A stretch of 22,564 bases of DNA. Origin: Chitinophagaceae bacterium UBA4857 (GTDB taxonomy: Bacteria; Bacteroidota; Bacteroidia; Chitinophagales; Chitinophagaceae). The notes under the pieces were generated by a model that worked only from the letters and a program-made list of their open reading frames with translations, was not told the origin of the DNA and made no database searches. The stretch covers positions 1-22,564 of the forward strand of contig DHEF01000045.1 in the NCBI GenBank assembly GCA_002399735.1, in the 5' to 3' direction. Of this stretch, positions 14,995 through 22,441 are shown one piece after another. The translations under genes and the position numbers were made by a program. How positions within the stretch are numbered: the first letter of the stretch is position 1; each line of letters opens with the position of its first letter.

Positions 14995-16098
14995 CTATTC
15001 AATTCCGGCTAATTCGTAAAAAGTGCTTCTACCACCACCTTTTAATACTAGTACACCCAGTTCAGCCAGATGTTGTAAATCTCTTGTGCTGGTTGCTTTT
15101 GAGGCTTTGGTAATACTCATGTATTTTTTTGCTGTCATACCACCTTGAAAACCTGTTGTACCGGCCGCCAACATTTTTTTTATAACTTTTAGTTCTCTTG
15201 CATTCAACTGCGATTGAAAAGTTTGTAACAGATTATTTTTAGTAAGTGTGTGCTGTACCATACTCACTGCTTCTGTTTGTGCTTGTACTAAAATATTGGC
15301 AAAGTAAACCAACCATTGGTCTATGTTCATGGTGCTTTGCGCTTCTTTTAAAGCAGCATAATATTGTTTTTTATTTTTTTCAATTACGCTGGATATACTT
15401 AATAAGACCGGCCTACCGATTGAAGCTGATAAACATTTCTCCGCTATTGCCCGACCTATTCTCCCATTACCATCTTCAAAAGGATGGATAGTTAAAAAGT
15501 ATAAATGCGCAATAGCGGTTTTAATAATTGCCTGTGTTAAATTTCCATTTACTTCATAGTGATTATACCATTGTACAAATTGTTTCATTTCAGCGGGCAC
15601 TTTATCCGATGGCGGTGCTTCAAAATGGATTACTTCTTTACCAATACTACCTGAAATAACCTGCATAGGTTCTTTGCCTGTACGCCATTTGCCGACAGTT
15701 ATATTTTTTGCATCGCTGAATAACAAGGAGTGCCACTCTTTTATATCGGTAAGTGTTAGTTTTTTTTGATAATTACGTTTCGCTGTTACCAACATAGCTG
15801 TAATAGCTTTTACCCTTTTGTCTTTTACTATTTCGGGCTGTTGGTTGATACCCAATTTGTTTCTGATAGAAGACATTACATCAACATGATTAAGTATTTC
15901 GCCTTCGATAGCAGAAGTAGTAAGTGCTTCGGACATGATAAGGGCCAGTTCCGTTTCTTGTTTTTGAGCATTACCTAAACCCAATAAAACACCTGTCATT
16001 TGGCCGGTAATGGCAGATAATGACAAAGCAACCTGTTCAATTACAGTAGCGTTGTATTTAAAATTAGGCCAGCTTTTATGTTGCCAGTTATATGCCAT
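14995..16098 (-). CDS. Fic-family protein (probable AMPylase) with N-terminal DUF4172 and C-terminal winged helix
   Basis: This 367-residue protein carries the complete Fic motif HPFEDGNGRIGR at residues 205-216, with the catalytic His205 and the nucleotide-binding GNGR. It is therefore expected to transfer AMP (or another nucleotide) to a target hydroxyl. An inhibitory-helix motif T-x3-E-G (TSAIEG, residues 61-66) lies upstream of the Fic fold, which marks a class II, self-inhibited Fic. The first 45 residues (MAYNWQHKSWPNFKY) match the DUF4172 type of N-terminal domain. The last 60 residues (KKYMSITKASKATSTRDLQH, then LGVLVLKGGGRSTFYEL) look like a winged-helix DNA-binding domain. An array of five 11-base inverted sites lies just upstream and may be its own operator. 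No toxin-antitoxin partner gene is adjacent. Confidence 0.92.
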   Translation of the reverse strand: MAYNWQHKSWPNFKYNATVIEQVALSLSAITGQMTGVLLGLGNAQKQETELALIMSEALTTSAIEGEILNHVDVMSSIRNKLGINQQPEIVKDKRVKAITAMLVTAKRNYQKKLTLTDIKEWHSLLFSDAKNITVGKWRTGKEPMQVISGSIGKEVIHFEAPPSDKVPAEMKQFVQWYNHYEVNGNLTQAIIKTAIAHLYFLTIHPFEDGNGRIGRAIAEKCLSASIGRPVLLSISSVIEKNKKQYYAALKEAQSTMNIDQWLVYFANILVQAQTEAVSMVQHTLTKNNLLQTFQSQLNARELKVIKKMLAAGTTGFQGGMTAKKYMSITKASKATSTRDLQHLAELGVLVLKGGGRSTFYELAGIE

Positions 16099-16143
16099 TT
16101 GTGTTGTTAATACTTACTGTGGAGTTTATAAATTGCCCATGGT

Positions 16144-16241
16144 TGAGCCGATTAAGAAAAATAATCGGCTCAAATATACAACAAATATGAGCCGATTAAA
16201 AATTTAATCGGCTCAAAAATTGAAAAAATATGAGCCGATTA
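16144..16241. promoter_or_regulatory. Operator-like array upstream of fic: five alternating 11-base sites
   Basis: The exact 11-mer TGAGCCGATTA occurs at 16144-16154, 16188-16198 and 16231-16241. Its exact complement TAATCGGCTCA occurs at 16162-16172 and 16205-16215. Head-to-head pairs are separated by 7 and 6 bases, and the gaps between pairs are both 15 bases. The unit repeats every 43-44 bases. The array begins 46 bases before the fic start codon. The regular spacing points to cooperative binding of a dimeric regulator. The winged helix of the Fic protein itself is the obvious candidate, by inference. Confidence 0.75.
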
Positions 16242-16637
16242 ATCTTTCTAATTTGTTTGAAAAAATAAAGGGTATTAAAAAAGCTAAATAGATAAAATTA
16301 AGAATAGTCCTCGCTTTATACCTTGAAATTATTTCCTATTGTTTCCGACTATAGAAGAGTGGATAAGCTATAGTTATTAGATCAGGGTTGTTAATGTTGG
16401 TGCTTAAATATATCCATTTAAGCAATTTATTGCTATTAAAATAATATGCATGTATATGTAAAACAAGTAGGCATAAACATATAGCAAAGCATTAAACCAT
16501 GAACATTCGTTTATGCGGGCAACGCATGAATCTTCCTTTGAACTGCGTACCATCACCCAAGAGTAAACCCTATCAGATTAAATTAGGTATAAACTCTGAT
16601 ACACAAATGTGTACCCATATTTATATATATGTGATTA
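16242..16637. other. Gene-free AT-rich spacer with small hairpins
   Basis: I see no gene in this stretch between fic and the RCC1-repeat gene. It holds a 5-bp hairpin ATGCG-GGCAA-CGCAT (16513-16527) and a 7-bp inverted pair TATCAGA and TCTGATA (16573-16603 region, 17-base loop). None has a T-tract or a known riboswitch pattern. Confidence 0.4.
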
Positions 16638-16670
16638 TACTTTTGTATCCGCAGTTTGCCGCTTTGGCAA
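16638..16670 (+). promoter_or_regulatory. Promoter -7 box and leader hairpin of the RCC1-repeat gene
   Basis: TACTTTTG (16638-16645) fits TAnnTTTG. Right after the expected start of transcription, TTGCC (16656-16660) and GGCAA (16666-16670) form a hairpin with a 5-base loop. The leader would be about 85 bases. Confidence 0.5.
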
Positions 16671-16735
16671 CTTGATATTATTAAGTGTTTTTAATTACAA
16701 AGACCAAACAAAATTATCATCAAATTATAAGTAAC

Positions 16736-18931
16736 ATGACAAAAATTTTCCTTTTATCTTTCGCTTTATTTTTATGTGTATGCAATATAAATGCCCAAAT
16801 CACCTGCGGCACTTTTAAAAAACTGGCTGTTGGAAGCACTAGCTTTTCCATAGCTCAAAAATCAGATGGTACGATATGGGGTTGGGGAACAAACACAAAC
16901 AGCCAATTAGGCCTCGATAATTCCACACCACAAAACAGTCCTCAAAAAATAGGTTCGGTTACTACCTGGTCCAGCATGAGTGTTGGTACTAGTCACACTT
17001 TAGCAATTAGAACAAACGGAACCCTTTGGGTATGGGGAAGTGATGCTTATGGGCAATTGGGTAATGGTTCAGGCGTAACTGACCGAGCGACACCTACTCA
17101 AGTTGGCAGTTCTACCTTATGGGCAAGTGCCGCGGCCGGACCACGGTTCTCGATGGCTGTTAGAACAAATGGCACTCTTTGGGGCTGGGGTTACAACGCC
17201 TGGGGGCAATTAGGCGATGGTACTGAAGTAGATAAAGAAAGCCCTACACAGATAGGTAGTGTGAATACTTGGAAAACAGTAAGTATTGGTGATAATTATA
17301 TGATTGCTTTAAGAACAAACGGAACTTTATGGTCTTCCGGTGAAAATTATTATGGAAAGTTGGGTCGCAACTTAGTCGATAATAAAGCCACCCTTGGTCA
17401 AATAGGTTCCGCTACCGACTGGGCTAGCATTGCTTCTGGAACAGAACATAATTTTGCCATAAAAACAAATGGTACTTTATGGGCCTGGGGGCGTAATACC
17501 CACGGCCAATTAGGCGATGGAACTGGCGTATCAAAAGGTAATCCTGTTCAGGTTGGTACAGCTTCTGATTGGGAAAGCGTTTCGGCCGGTGGTTATTTTG
17601 GAATGGCTATTAAAAAAGACGGAACCCTGTGGGCATGGGGTGACAATACGAATGGTCAATTGGGTGAAACCAGCCAAAATGCTTTTCAACTTATCCCTAT
17701 ACAAGTAGGTACAGCTAATGATTGGATGTCCGTTTCATGCGGTATAAACCACAGTATGGCTATAAAAAAAGATGGAACACTTTGGACCTGGGGTGTAAAC
17801 AGTAATGGTCAGTTGGGCGACAACAGCACTACTAACAGAAATGCGCCTGTACAAATAAGTAGTGTAAGCCTTGTATCTCTTACTACTGTTAGTACAAGTC
17901 AAACTTTACCTGTATCTAATACTACTACTTATTACAATGTTACCGACTGTAATAATTTAATAGCAGTAGTAGCTCCGCAAGGCACAACCCCGGTAAGCGG
18001 CAATACAACGGCCAAGGTATGGATACAATCTGAACAGCCTTTACAATATGTAAAGCGCCATTATGAAATTACTCCCGGCACTAATGCAGCTAATGCTACC
18101 GGCCGTATTACGCTATATTTTACTCAGGCCGAATTTAATGCTTTTAATGCTGTAAATGTACGAAAACTGCCAACTGGTCCAACGGATGAGGCCAACAAGG
18201 CTAACTTAATTATTGAAAAAAGACCCGGGGTGAGTAGTAATAATACCGGTTTGCCAGAAACTTATACTGGTACTGCAGTTAATATTTATCCTACTGCTTC
18301 CGAAATTATTTGGAATGCTGTTGCCAGCCGTTGGGAAGTAAGCTTTAATGTAACCGGCTTTAGTGGTTTGTATGTAAAAAACAGTCACTTTATATTACCG
18401 GTAACATTGTTACACTTTACTACTACTAAAACAAGTAAAAGTACCGCCTTGTTAAAATGGGCAACATCATCGGAACAAAACAACAAAGGTTTTTATGTTG
18501 AGCGTAGCTTTAATGGCACAGAATGGAATACCATTGGTTTTGTAAATTCCGTTGCAGCAAATGGTAACAGTAGTACTGTATTAAATTATCAGTTTGAAGA
18601 TAGTGAACCGCTAAAATTAATTAATTATTATAGATTAAAGCAAATAGATTTTGACGAAACCTACCAATATAGTGCCATACGACAAATACAAGTGTTAGAC
18701 CAGTCATTAATTAGCCTTGCACCTAACCCTGCCAAAGACTATTTATGGGTTAGCGGTTTAAAAGGTAACGAAACTATTCAAGTGATGGATCTAGCTGGTA
18801 AATTGTTAATGCAGGAAAAAGCAAAAACCGGTAAACATCAACTTTTAACTAATCATTTAGCTAACGGAATTTATCACTTAGTTATTATAGATAATAATTA
18901 TAAAAGAAGTGTTTATAAGTTTATAAAATAA
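16736..18931 (+). CDS. Secreted RCC1-repeat protein with T9SS sorting domain
   Basis: This is a 731-residue exported protein. A signal peptide covers residues 1-20 (MTKIFLLSFALFLCVCNINA). Seven RCC1-type units follow, spaced about 51 residues apart, each with a core like DGTLWAWGDNTNGQLGD (starting near residues 44, 94, 145, 196, 245, 296 and 347). The fourth is degenerate (LWSSGENYYGKLG). Together they should close into one seven-bladed propeller. A middle region of about 130 residues is not recognised. It is followed by an immunoglobulin-like segment (LPVTLLHFTTTK, LKWATSSEQNNKGFYVERS, YRLKQIDF) and a C-terminal type A T9SS signal (LAPNPAKDYLWV to SVYKFIK). The protein is therefore probably cell-surface attached or released. 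The frame opens earlier at a GTG (16685), but the ATG gives the clean signal peptide. The ligand is unknown. Confidence 0.9.
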   Translation: MTKIFLLSFALFLCVCNINAQITCGTFKKLAVGSTSFSIAQKSDGTIWGWGTNTNSQLGLDNSTPQNSPQKIGSVTTWSSMSVGTSHTLAIRTNGTLWVWGSDAYGQLGNGSGVTDRATPTQVGSSTLWASAAAGPRFSMAVRTNGTLWGWGYNAWGQLGDGTEVDKESPTQIGSVNTWKTVSIGDNYMIALRTNGTLWSSGENYYGKLGRNLVDNKATLGQIGSATDWASIASGTEHNFAIKTNGTLWAWGRNTHGQLGDGTGVSKGNPVQVGTASDWESVSAGGYFGMAIKKDGTLWAWGDNTNGQLGETSQNAFQLIPIQVGTANDWMSVSCGINHSMAIKKDGTLWTWGVNSNGQLGDNSTTNRNAPVQISSVSLVSLTTVSTSQTLPVSNTTTYYNVTDCNNLIAVVAPQGTTPVSGNTTAKVWIQSEQPLQYVKRHYEITPGTNAANATGRITLYFTQAEFNAFNAVNVRKLPTGPTDEANKANLIIEKRPGVSSNNTGLPETYTGTAVNIYPTASEIIWNAVASRWEVSFNVTGFSGLYVKNSHFILPVTLLHFTTTKTSKSTALLKWATSSEQNNKGFYVERSFNGTEWNTIGFVNSVAANGNSSTVLNYQFEDSEPLKLINYYRLKQIDFDETYQYSAIRQIQVLDQSLISLAPNPAKDYLWVSGLKGNETIQVMDLAGKLLMQEKAKTGKHQLLTNHLANGIYHLVIIDNNYKRSVYKFIK
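16859..17860 (+). repeat. In-frame tandem repeats encoding seven RCC1 blades
   Basis: About 153-base units recur seven times, each with a GG(A/T)AC..T(T/G)TGGG..TGGGG core. The third, fifth and sixth units are closest to each other at the DNA level. Confidence 0.8.
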
Positions 18932-18959
18932 ACAGAGAAATATATTATAAAAACCAGAG

Positions 18960-18990
18960 GCAGATGACATTAGTTCATCTGCTTTTTTTT
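18960..18990 (+). terminator. Intrinsic terminator after the RCC1-repeat gene
   Basis: Perfect 8-bp stem GCAGATGA (18960-18967) with TCATCTGC (18975-18982), 7-base loop, eight-T tract. Confidence 0.9.
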
Positions 18991-19153
18991 GTCTTTTGCC
19001 ACAACTGACTACTTACCATAAACCATCAATTATAATATATTTATTATTTTAACTTTTAATGTAGTTTAAATAAACTTTAAACCCTTGCATAAAAACCTTA
19101 CTGCTATTGCGTTTGGTTATGCCATATGCTGAATAATGTTACAAAAGCTGAAA

Positions 19154-19273
19154 GGCTGGGGGATGGAAGCGGTAGCTGGCCGTTGTGCGCATGAATAAGT
19201 GCGCAGGCAGGCCACTACAAGCGTACAGCCGTATATGGGTTGATAGTAGTAGTGCAGATGAAAGCCCCAGATC
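19154..19273. ncRNA. GC-rich island able to fold as a three-way junction; possible structured RNA
   Basis: About 56% GC over 120 bases lies inside an AT-rich spacer. Closing stem: CTGGGG (19156-19161) with CCCCAG (19265-19270). Second stem: GTAGcTGGCC (19172-19181) with GGCCACTAC (19210-19218), one bulge, capped by TGCGCA (19186-19191) with TGCGCA (19200-19205). Third stem: CAGCC (19226-19230) with GGTTG (19238-19242). The fold works on either strand. It follows the ZIP transporter stop by 27 bases on the minus strand, so it may be that mRNA's 3' region, an independent small RNA or a palindromic repeat. No known RNA family is recognised, and the strand is undecided. Confidence 0.4.
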
Positions 19274-19296
19274 AACGGACAAGTGACAGTTGACAA

Positions 19297-20124
19297 TTAG
19301 CCCAGTGCTACATCTAAAATCATCATAATTAAAAAGCCGCCGATGAAACCAAGTACCGAACGATCGGTGAATTTATCACGCTGGGTTTCGGGAATTACTT
19401 CTTCTACCACTACAAATATCATGGCGCCTGCTGCAAATGCTAACGCAAAGGGTAGGATGGGTTGCATGTAAATAACGGCAACTGCGCCAATAACACCGGC
19501 TACCGGTTCTACAATGGCAGAAAGTTGCCCGAACCAAAAACTACGTTTACGACTAACGCCATGACGACGCAAAGGCATAGCTACGGCAATACCTTCAGGA
19601 AAATTTTGAATACCAATACCAATAGCCAATGCAATGGCGGCGCTTACAGATGCACCTTCCATACCGGTGGCAGCAGCACCAAACAATACACCTACGGCAA
19701 GTCCTTCTGGAATATTGTGTAAGGTAATAGCCAGTATTAATAAAGTAGTTTTATGTAGTTTGGTTTTTACGCCTTCGGTTTCGTTAATGCCAAAGTTTAA
19801 ATGTAAATGTGGCGTTACTTTATCCAGAAAGAAAATGAATAAAGCCCCTAACAAAAAGCCTACCGCAGCAGGTACCCAACTATAACCGGGGTACATTTTT
19901 TCGGACATTTCTATTGCCGGATTTAACAACGACCAAAAACTGGCGGCCACCATTACACCTCCGGTAAAGCCCAACATGGGATCTAATACACCACGGCTTA
20001 ATGTTTTAAAGAAAAATACCAATGATGCACCGGCGGCTGTTACCAACCAGGTGAATGTGGTAGCAATAAGGGCTGCGTAAACAGGTCCTATTTCAATGAA
20101 AAATTTTTCAATACTCTGCAACAT
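19297..20124 (-). CDS. ZIP-family metal transporter (GufA/ZIP11-like)
   Basis: This 275-residue inner-membrane protein has about eight hydrophobic segments. The two metal-binding helices carry HNIPEG (residues 136-141) and NFPEG (174-178), the ZIP family signature. A short His motif HLHL (106-109) lies in the cytoplasmic-type loop before them. The overall order and the C-terminal VVVEEVIPETQRDK resemble the GufA/ZIP11 branch. It imports divalent metals, with manganese, zinc or iron possible. The regulator gene lies only 5 bases upstream on the same strand, which suggests one operon and metal-dependent control. The usual ATG is present at 20124. Confidence 0.92.
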   Translation of the reverse strand: MLQSIEKFFIEIGPVYAALIATTFTWLVTAAGASLVFFFKTLSRGVLDPMLGFTGGVMVAASFWSLLNPAIEMSEKMYPGYSWVPAAVGFLLGALFIFFLDKVTPHLHLNFGINETEGVKTKLHKTTLLILAITLHNIPEGLAVGVLFGAAATGMEGASVSAAIALAIGIGIQNFPEGIAVAMPLRRHGVSRKRSFWFGQLSAIVEPVAGVIGAVAVIYMQPILPFALAFAAGAMIFVVVEEVIPETQRDKFTDRSVLGFIGGFLIMMILDVALG

Positions 20125-20129
20125 GGTGG

Positions 20130-20789
20130 TTATATTTTCACGTAAATGTTTTCGGCCAATTGGCGGCTAATATTTATTAATGGCTGTTTGCCTATTTTTA
20201 ATTCCAGGGATCCGTCAAAATCAAATTTCTTTTTCACTTCCAGTTTGGTACCAAGGGCTATGCTTTTGTGGTTTAATAAATCCAGCATATCGGCCGATTG
20301 GTCTTTTACATTACACACAACCGCCACTTTATTTATGGCCAATTCGCTTAATGCAATCTGGCGGCTTATTTCTATTTTTCCCGATGCATCGGGAATGGGG
20401 TCGCCATGCGGGTCAAAACGGGGGAAGTCTAAAAACTCATCCAGTTTGTTAATTAGTTTTTCATTGCTTACATGTTCCAGTTCTTCGGCAACTTCATGCA
20501 CTTCGTCCCAGCTAAATTGTAGTTTTTCCGATAAAAAGTATTCCCATAAACGGTGCCGGCGAATAATCATCAGTGCCGTTTTACGCCCCTCAGGAGTTAA
20601 CTTAAAACCTTTATATGCTTCGTAATGAATAATTTTTTTTGCTTTCAGCTTTTTCATCATATCGGTAATAGAAGCAGGCTTGGTGTTTAACTCAGCCGCT
20701 AATTGATTAGTACTTACCGATTGATCGCCATGTTGTAAGTGATAAATTGCCTTGATATGATTCTCTTCGCTAATAGAAAAAGTTAGCAT
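20130..20789 (-). CDS. DtxR/MntR-family metal-dependent repressor
   Basis: This 219-residue regulator has an N-terminal winged helix (residues about 1-65, QLAAELNTKPASITDMMKKL as recognition region, then GFKLTPEGRKTAL). A dimerisation and metal-binding domain follows (HRLWEYFLSEKLQFSWDEVH, EELEHVSNEKLINKLDEFL, then HGDPIP). A C-terminal FeoA/SH3-like domain covers about residues 150-219. Full length with the SH3-like domain fits the IdeR/DtxR architecture more than short MntR. The metal is probably manganese or iron. It is the first gene of an operon with the ZIP transporter. A palindrome over its own promoter suggests autoregulation. Confidence 0.9.
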   Translation of the reverse strand: MLTFSISEENHIKAIYHLQHGDQSVSTNQLAAELNTKPASITDMMKKLKAKKIIHYEAYKGFKLTPEGRKTALMIIRRHRLWEYFLSEKLQFSWDEVHEVAEELEHVSNEKLINKLDEFLDFPRFDPHGDPIPDASGKIEISRQIALSELAINKVAVVCNVKDQSADMLDLLNHKSIALGTKLEVKKKFDFDGSLELKIGKQPLINISRQLAENIYVKI

Positions 20790-20803
20790 TCCGTAATAAT
20801 ATT

Positions 20804-20840
20804 TTTAGACAAATCTAAATAAATAATTACATGCAGCAAA
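20804..20840 (-). promoter_or_regulatory. Promoter of the metal regulator operon with embedded operator palindrome
   Basis: TTTAGA (20804-20809) and TCTAAA (20814-20819) form a perfect 6-bp inverted repeat with a 4-base centre, like DtxR/MntR boxes. On the minus strand the palindrome contains TAGATTTG (20810-20817), a perfect -7 box. TTTG on the minus strand at 20837-20840 is a -33 element exactly 19 bases away. Bound repressor would cover the -7 box. Confidence 0.75.
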
Positions 20841-20846
20841 ATTCAG

Positions 20847-20876
20847 TTGTAATGCCGCTAAAAAATGTTTACTTTG
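20847..20876 (+). promoter_or_regulatory. Promoter of the lipoprotein gene
   Basis: TTG (20847-20849), a 19-base spacer and TTACTTTG (20869-20876) fit the Bacteroidota pattern with one mismatch. It runs divergently from the metal-regulator promoter, and their elements lie within 75 bases. Confidence 0.5.
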
Positions 20877-20895
20877 TTGCAGTAAAAATCTATAT

Positions 20896-21876
20896 ATGAA
20901 TTGTAAGCCGTTGGTATATCTTTTAATTGTTTGCACAAGTTTGTTTGCCGCTTGTAAAGAGGAAACTAAAATAACCGACCTGAGCAAAGAAGAAACGGCT
21001 ACTGTTGAAGATTTTTTAGGCGCTTTTCCTGAAACAGAAACGCCTTTCAGATACGCCGATACCGTACTTACACAAAAACAATACGACAGCTTACGCATTA
21101 ACAACAAAATAGTTGCCCAGTTTATACCGGATAGTATTATTGTGGCCACGTTTGGTAAAGGAGCAAAAACAAAGTTTTATCCTTACGCAAAAATGTACAA
21201 TGCCAATAAACTACAATACCTGATTGCAAATGTTATTGATGCCAAAAAGAAAGTAAGTTTTTTATTGGTATTTGATAAAAAGAACAAATTCATGGCAGGT
21301 ACTCCATTGCTTATTTTAGACGCATTGTCAAATACCGAACAGCAAGTGAGTTTTGACAGAAATGCGAGATCAATTTTTAAAGGCATTACCCGCAAAAATG
21401 CCGACGAATCGGTAAGCCAGGGCCAAACGGCTTATGCCTTTGATGAAGCTACGGCAAGTTTTGCCTTGGTGATGACACAGCCATTAGATAATAAAGCTCC
21501 CGATTTAATTAACCCAATAGATACCTTTAGCCGTAAACAAAAATATACAGCCGATTATGGCACCGGCAAAAATAACCTGGTATCTATTCGTGATGGCAGA
21601 AGGGATAATAAAATCACATTCTTCATTCATATAGATAAAGACAATGGCGATTGCACAGGTGAACTAAAAGGTGAGGCTACATTAAAGTCGCCAACATTGG
21701 CTGAGTATCGTGTAGGAGGAGATCCCTGTGTGTTAGAATTTAAATTTACAAACAACTCGGTAACACTAACAGAGGTGGAAGGTTGTGGCGCCAGGCGTGA
21801 CCTGCGTTGCTCATTTAATGGTGTATACTCCCGTAAAAAAACACCGGCACCTAAAAAAGGCGCCGGTAAAAAGTAA
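20896..21876 (+). CDS. Lipoprotein of unknown function
   Basis: This 326-residue protein begins with a lipoprotein signal (MNCKPLVYLLIVCTSLFAAC). The lipobox is LFAAC with Cys20, so it should be anchored in an envelope membrane. The mature part has an acidic, flexible start followed by an alternating beta-rich body (VAQFIPDSIIVATFGKGAKT, KFYPYAKMY, FLLVFDKKNKF). The C-terminal third contains GDCTGELKGEATL, GDPCVLEFKF and EGCGARRDLRC, suggesting disulfides, and ends in a Lys/Pro-rich tail. I recognise no family, although the C-terminal part resembles small beta-sandwich extracellular modules. The bases coding for the tail also form a hairpin that could terminate the convergent gene. Confidence 0.8.
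   Translation: MNCKPLVYLLIVCTSLFAACKEETKITDLSKEETATVEDFLGAFPETETPFRYADTVLTQKQYDSLRINNKIVAQFIPDSIIVATFGKGAKTKFYPYAKMYNANKLQYLIANVIDAKKKVSFLLVFDKKNKFMAGTPLLILDALSNTEQQVSFDRNARSIFKGITRKNADESVSQGQTAYAFDEATASFALVMTQPLDNKAPDLINPIDTFSRKQKYTADYGTGKNNLVSIRDGRRDNKITFFIHIDKDNGDCTGELKGEATLKSPTLAEYRVGGDPCVLEFKFTNNSVTLTEVEGCGARRDLRCSFNGVYSRKKTPAPKKGAGKK
21835..21867 (-). terminator. Minus-strand terminator inside the lipoprotein coding end
   Basis: ACCGGCACC (21843-21851) pairs with GGCGCCGGT (21859-21867) over 8 bp with one mismatch and a 7-base loop. On the minus strand it is followed after two bases by seven T (21835-21841), which gives an intrinsic terminator for the thioredoxin-like gene. Confidence 0.65.
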
Positions 21877-21881
21877 AAGTT

Positions 21882-22385
21882 TTATTTTATGTAAGCCAGC
21901 ATGTCGCTCACTTTCATAGTGCCTTCATGTCGTTTTAATAGTTTATGTTTTTTATCGTAAAACGCAATCATCGGTAAACTGCTTATATCAAAGTACGATA
22001 TCAGCATGTACTGCCTGTCGCGCCCTACTGTAATATTTTTATACTTTGATAATTGATAGTGTTTGTAAAATTCTTTCATTTTATCAAAAGGTTGTGATGT
22101 TGCCATTACAATATGCACATCTTTCAGTTTGTCAATATTCTTAATTATATCTTCCGTTTCATGTTTGCAATGGTCACAATCCGGACTAAACAATATTAAA
22201 AAAACAGGCTTGTTTTTTTTAAAATTACTCTTCGTAAAAGTTGTTGTACTATCTACCAACAATAAACTCAATGGCGGATTATCAGGAAACTGCAGGTAAG
22301 GCGATTTAGGTACATCACCATTTTGTGCACATACATTATTTACAACTGCAACAGAAAATAACAATAGAATACTTAAATACTTCAT
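21882..22385 (-). CDS. Exported thioredoxin-fold protein (TlpA/AhpC-type)
   Basis: This 167-residue protein has a signal peptide (MKYLSILLLFSVAVVNNVCA, cut before Q21). The thioredoxin fold is shown by VFLILFSPDCDHCKHE, with the redox pair Cys70 and Cys73 (CDHC), and the cis-Pro loop SSLPMIAFYD with Pro138. It should act in the periplasm as a thiol reductase or oxidase, and the acidic-His CDHC pair is closer to TlpA/ResA-like than to DsbA proteins. The partner is unknown. On the minus strand TTACTTTG (22391-22398) lies 5 bases before the ATG, a -7-like box at leaderless distance. The stop is 5 bases from the stop of the convergent lipoprotein gene. Confidence 0.88.
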   Translation of the reverse strand: MKYLSILLLFSVAVVNNVCAQNGDVPKSPYLQFPDNPPLSLLLVDSTTTFTKSNFKKNKPVFLILFSPDCDHCKHETEDIIKNIDKLKDVHIVMATSQPFDKMKEFYKHYQLSKYKNITVGRDRQYMLISYFDISSLPMIAFYDKKHKLLKRHEGTMKVSDMLAYIK

Positions 22386-22441
22386 AATAACAAAGTAACG
22401 AAATTATACCGCAAATAGTTGCATGTAAGCCATTAATATAG

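Noticed and set aside
16144..16241. CRISPR array
   Set aside because: The repeated units are only 11 bases, alternate in orientation and have 6-15 base gaps, so they fit operators and not CRISPR repeats and spacers.
19154..19273. Signal recognition particle RNA, 6S RNA or cobalamin riboswitch
   Set aside because: The conserved SRP GGAAGGAAGCAGC-type loop and the cobalamin box are not found, and the fold does not match 6S RNA.
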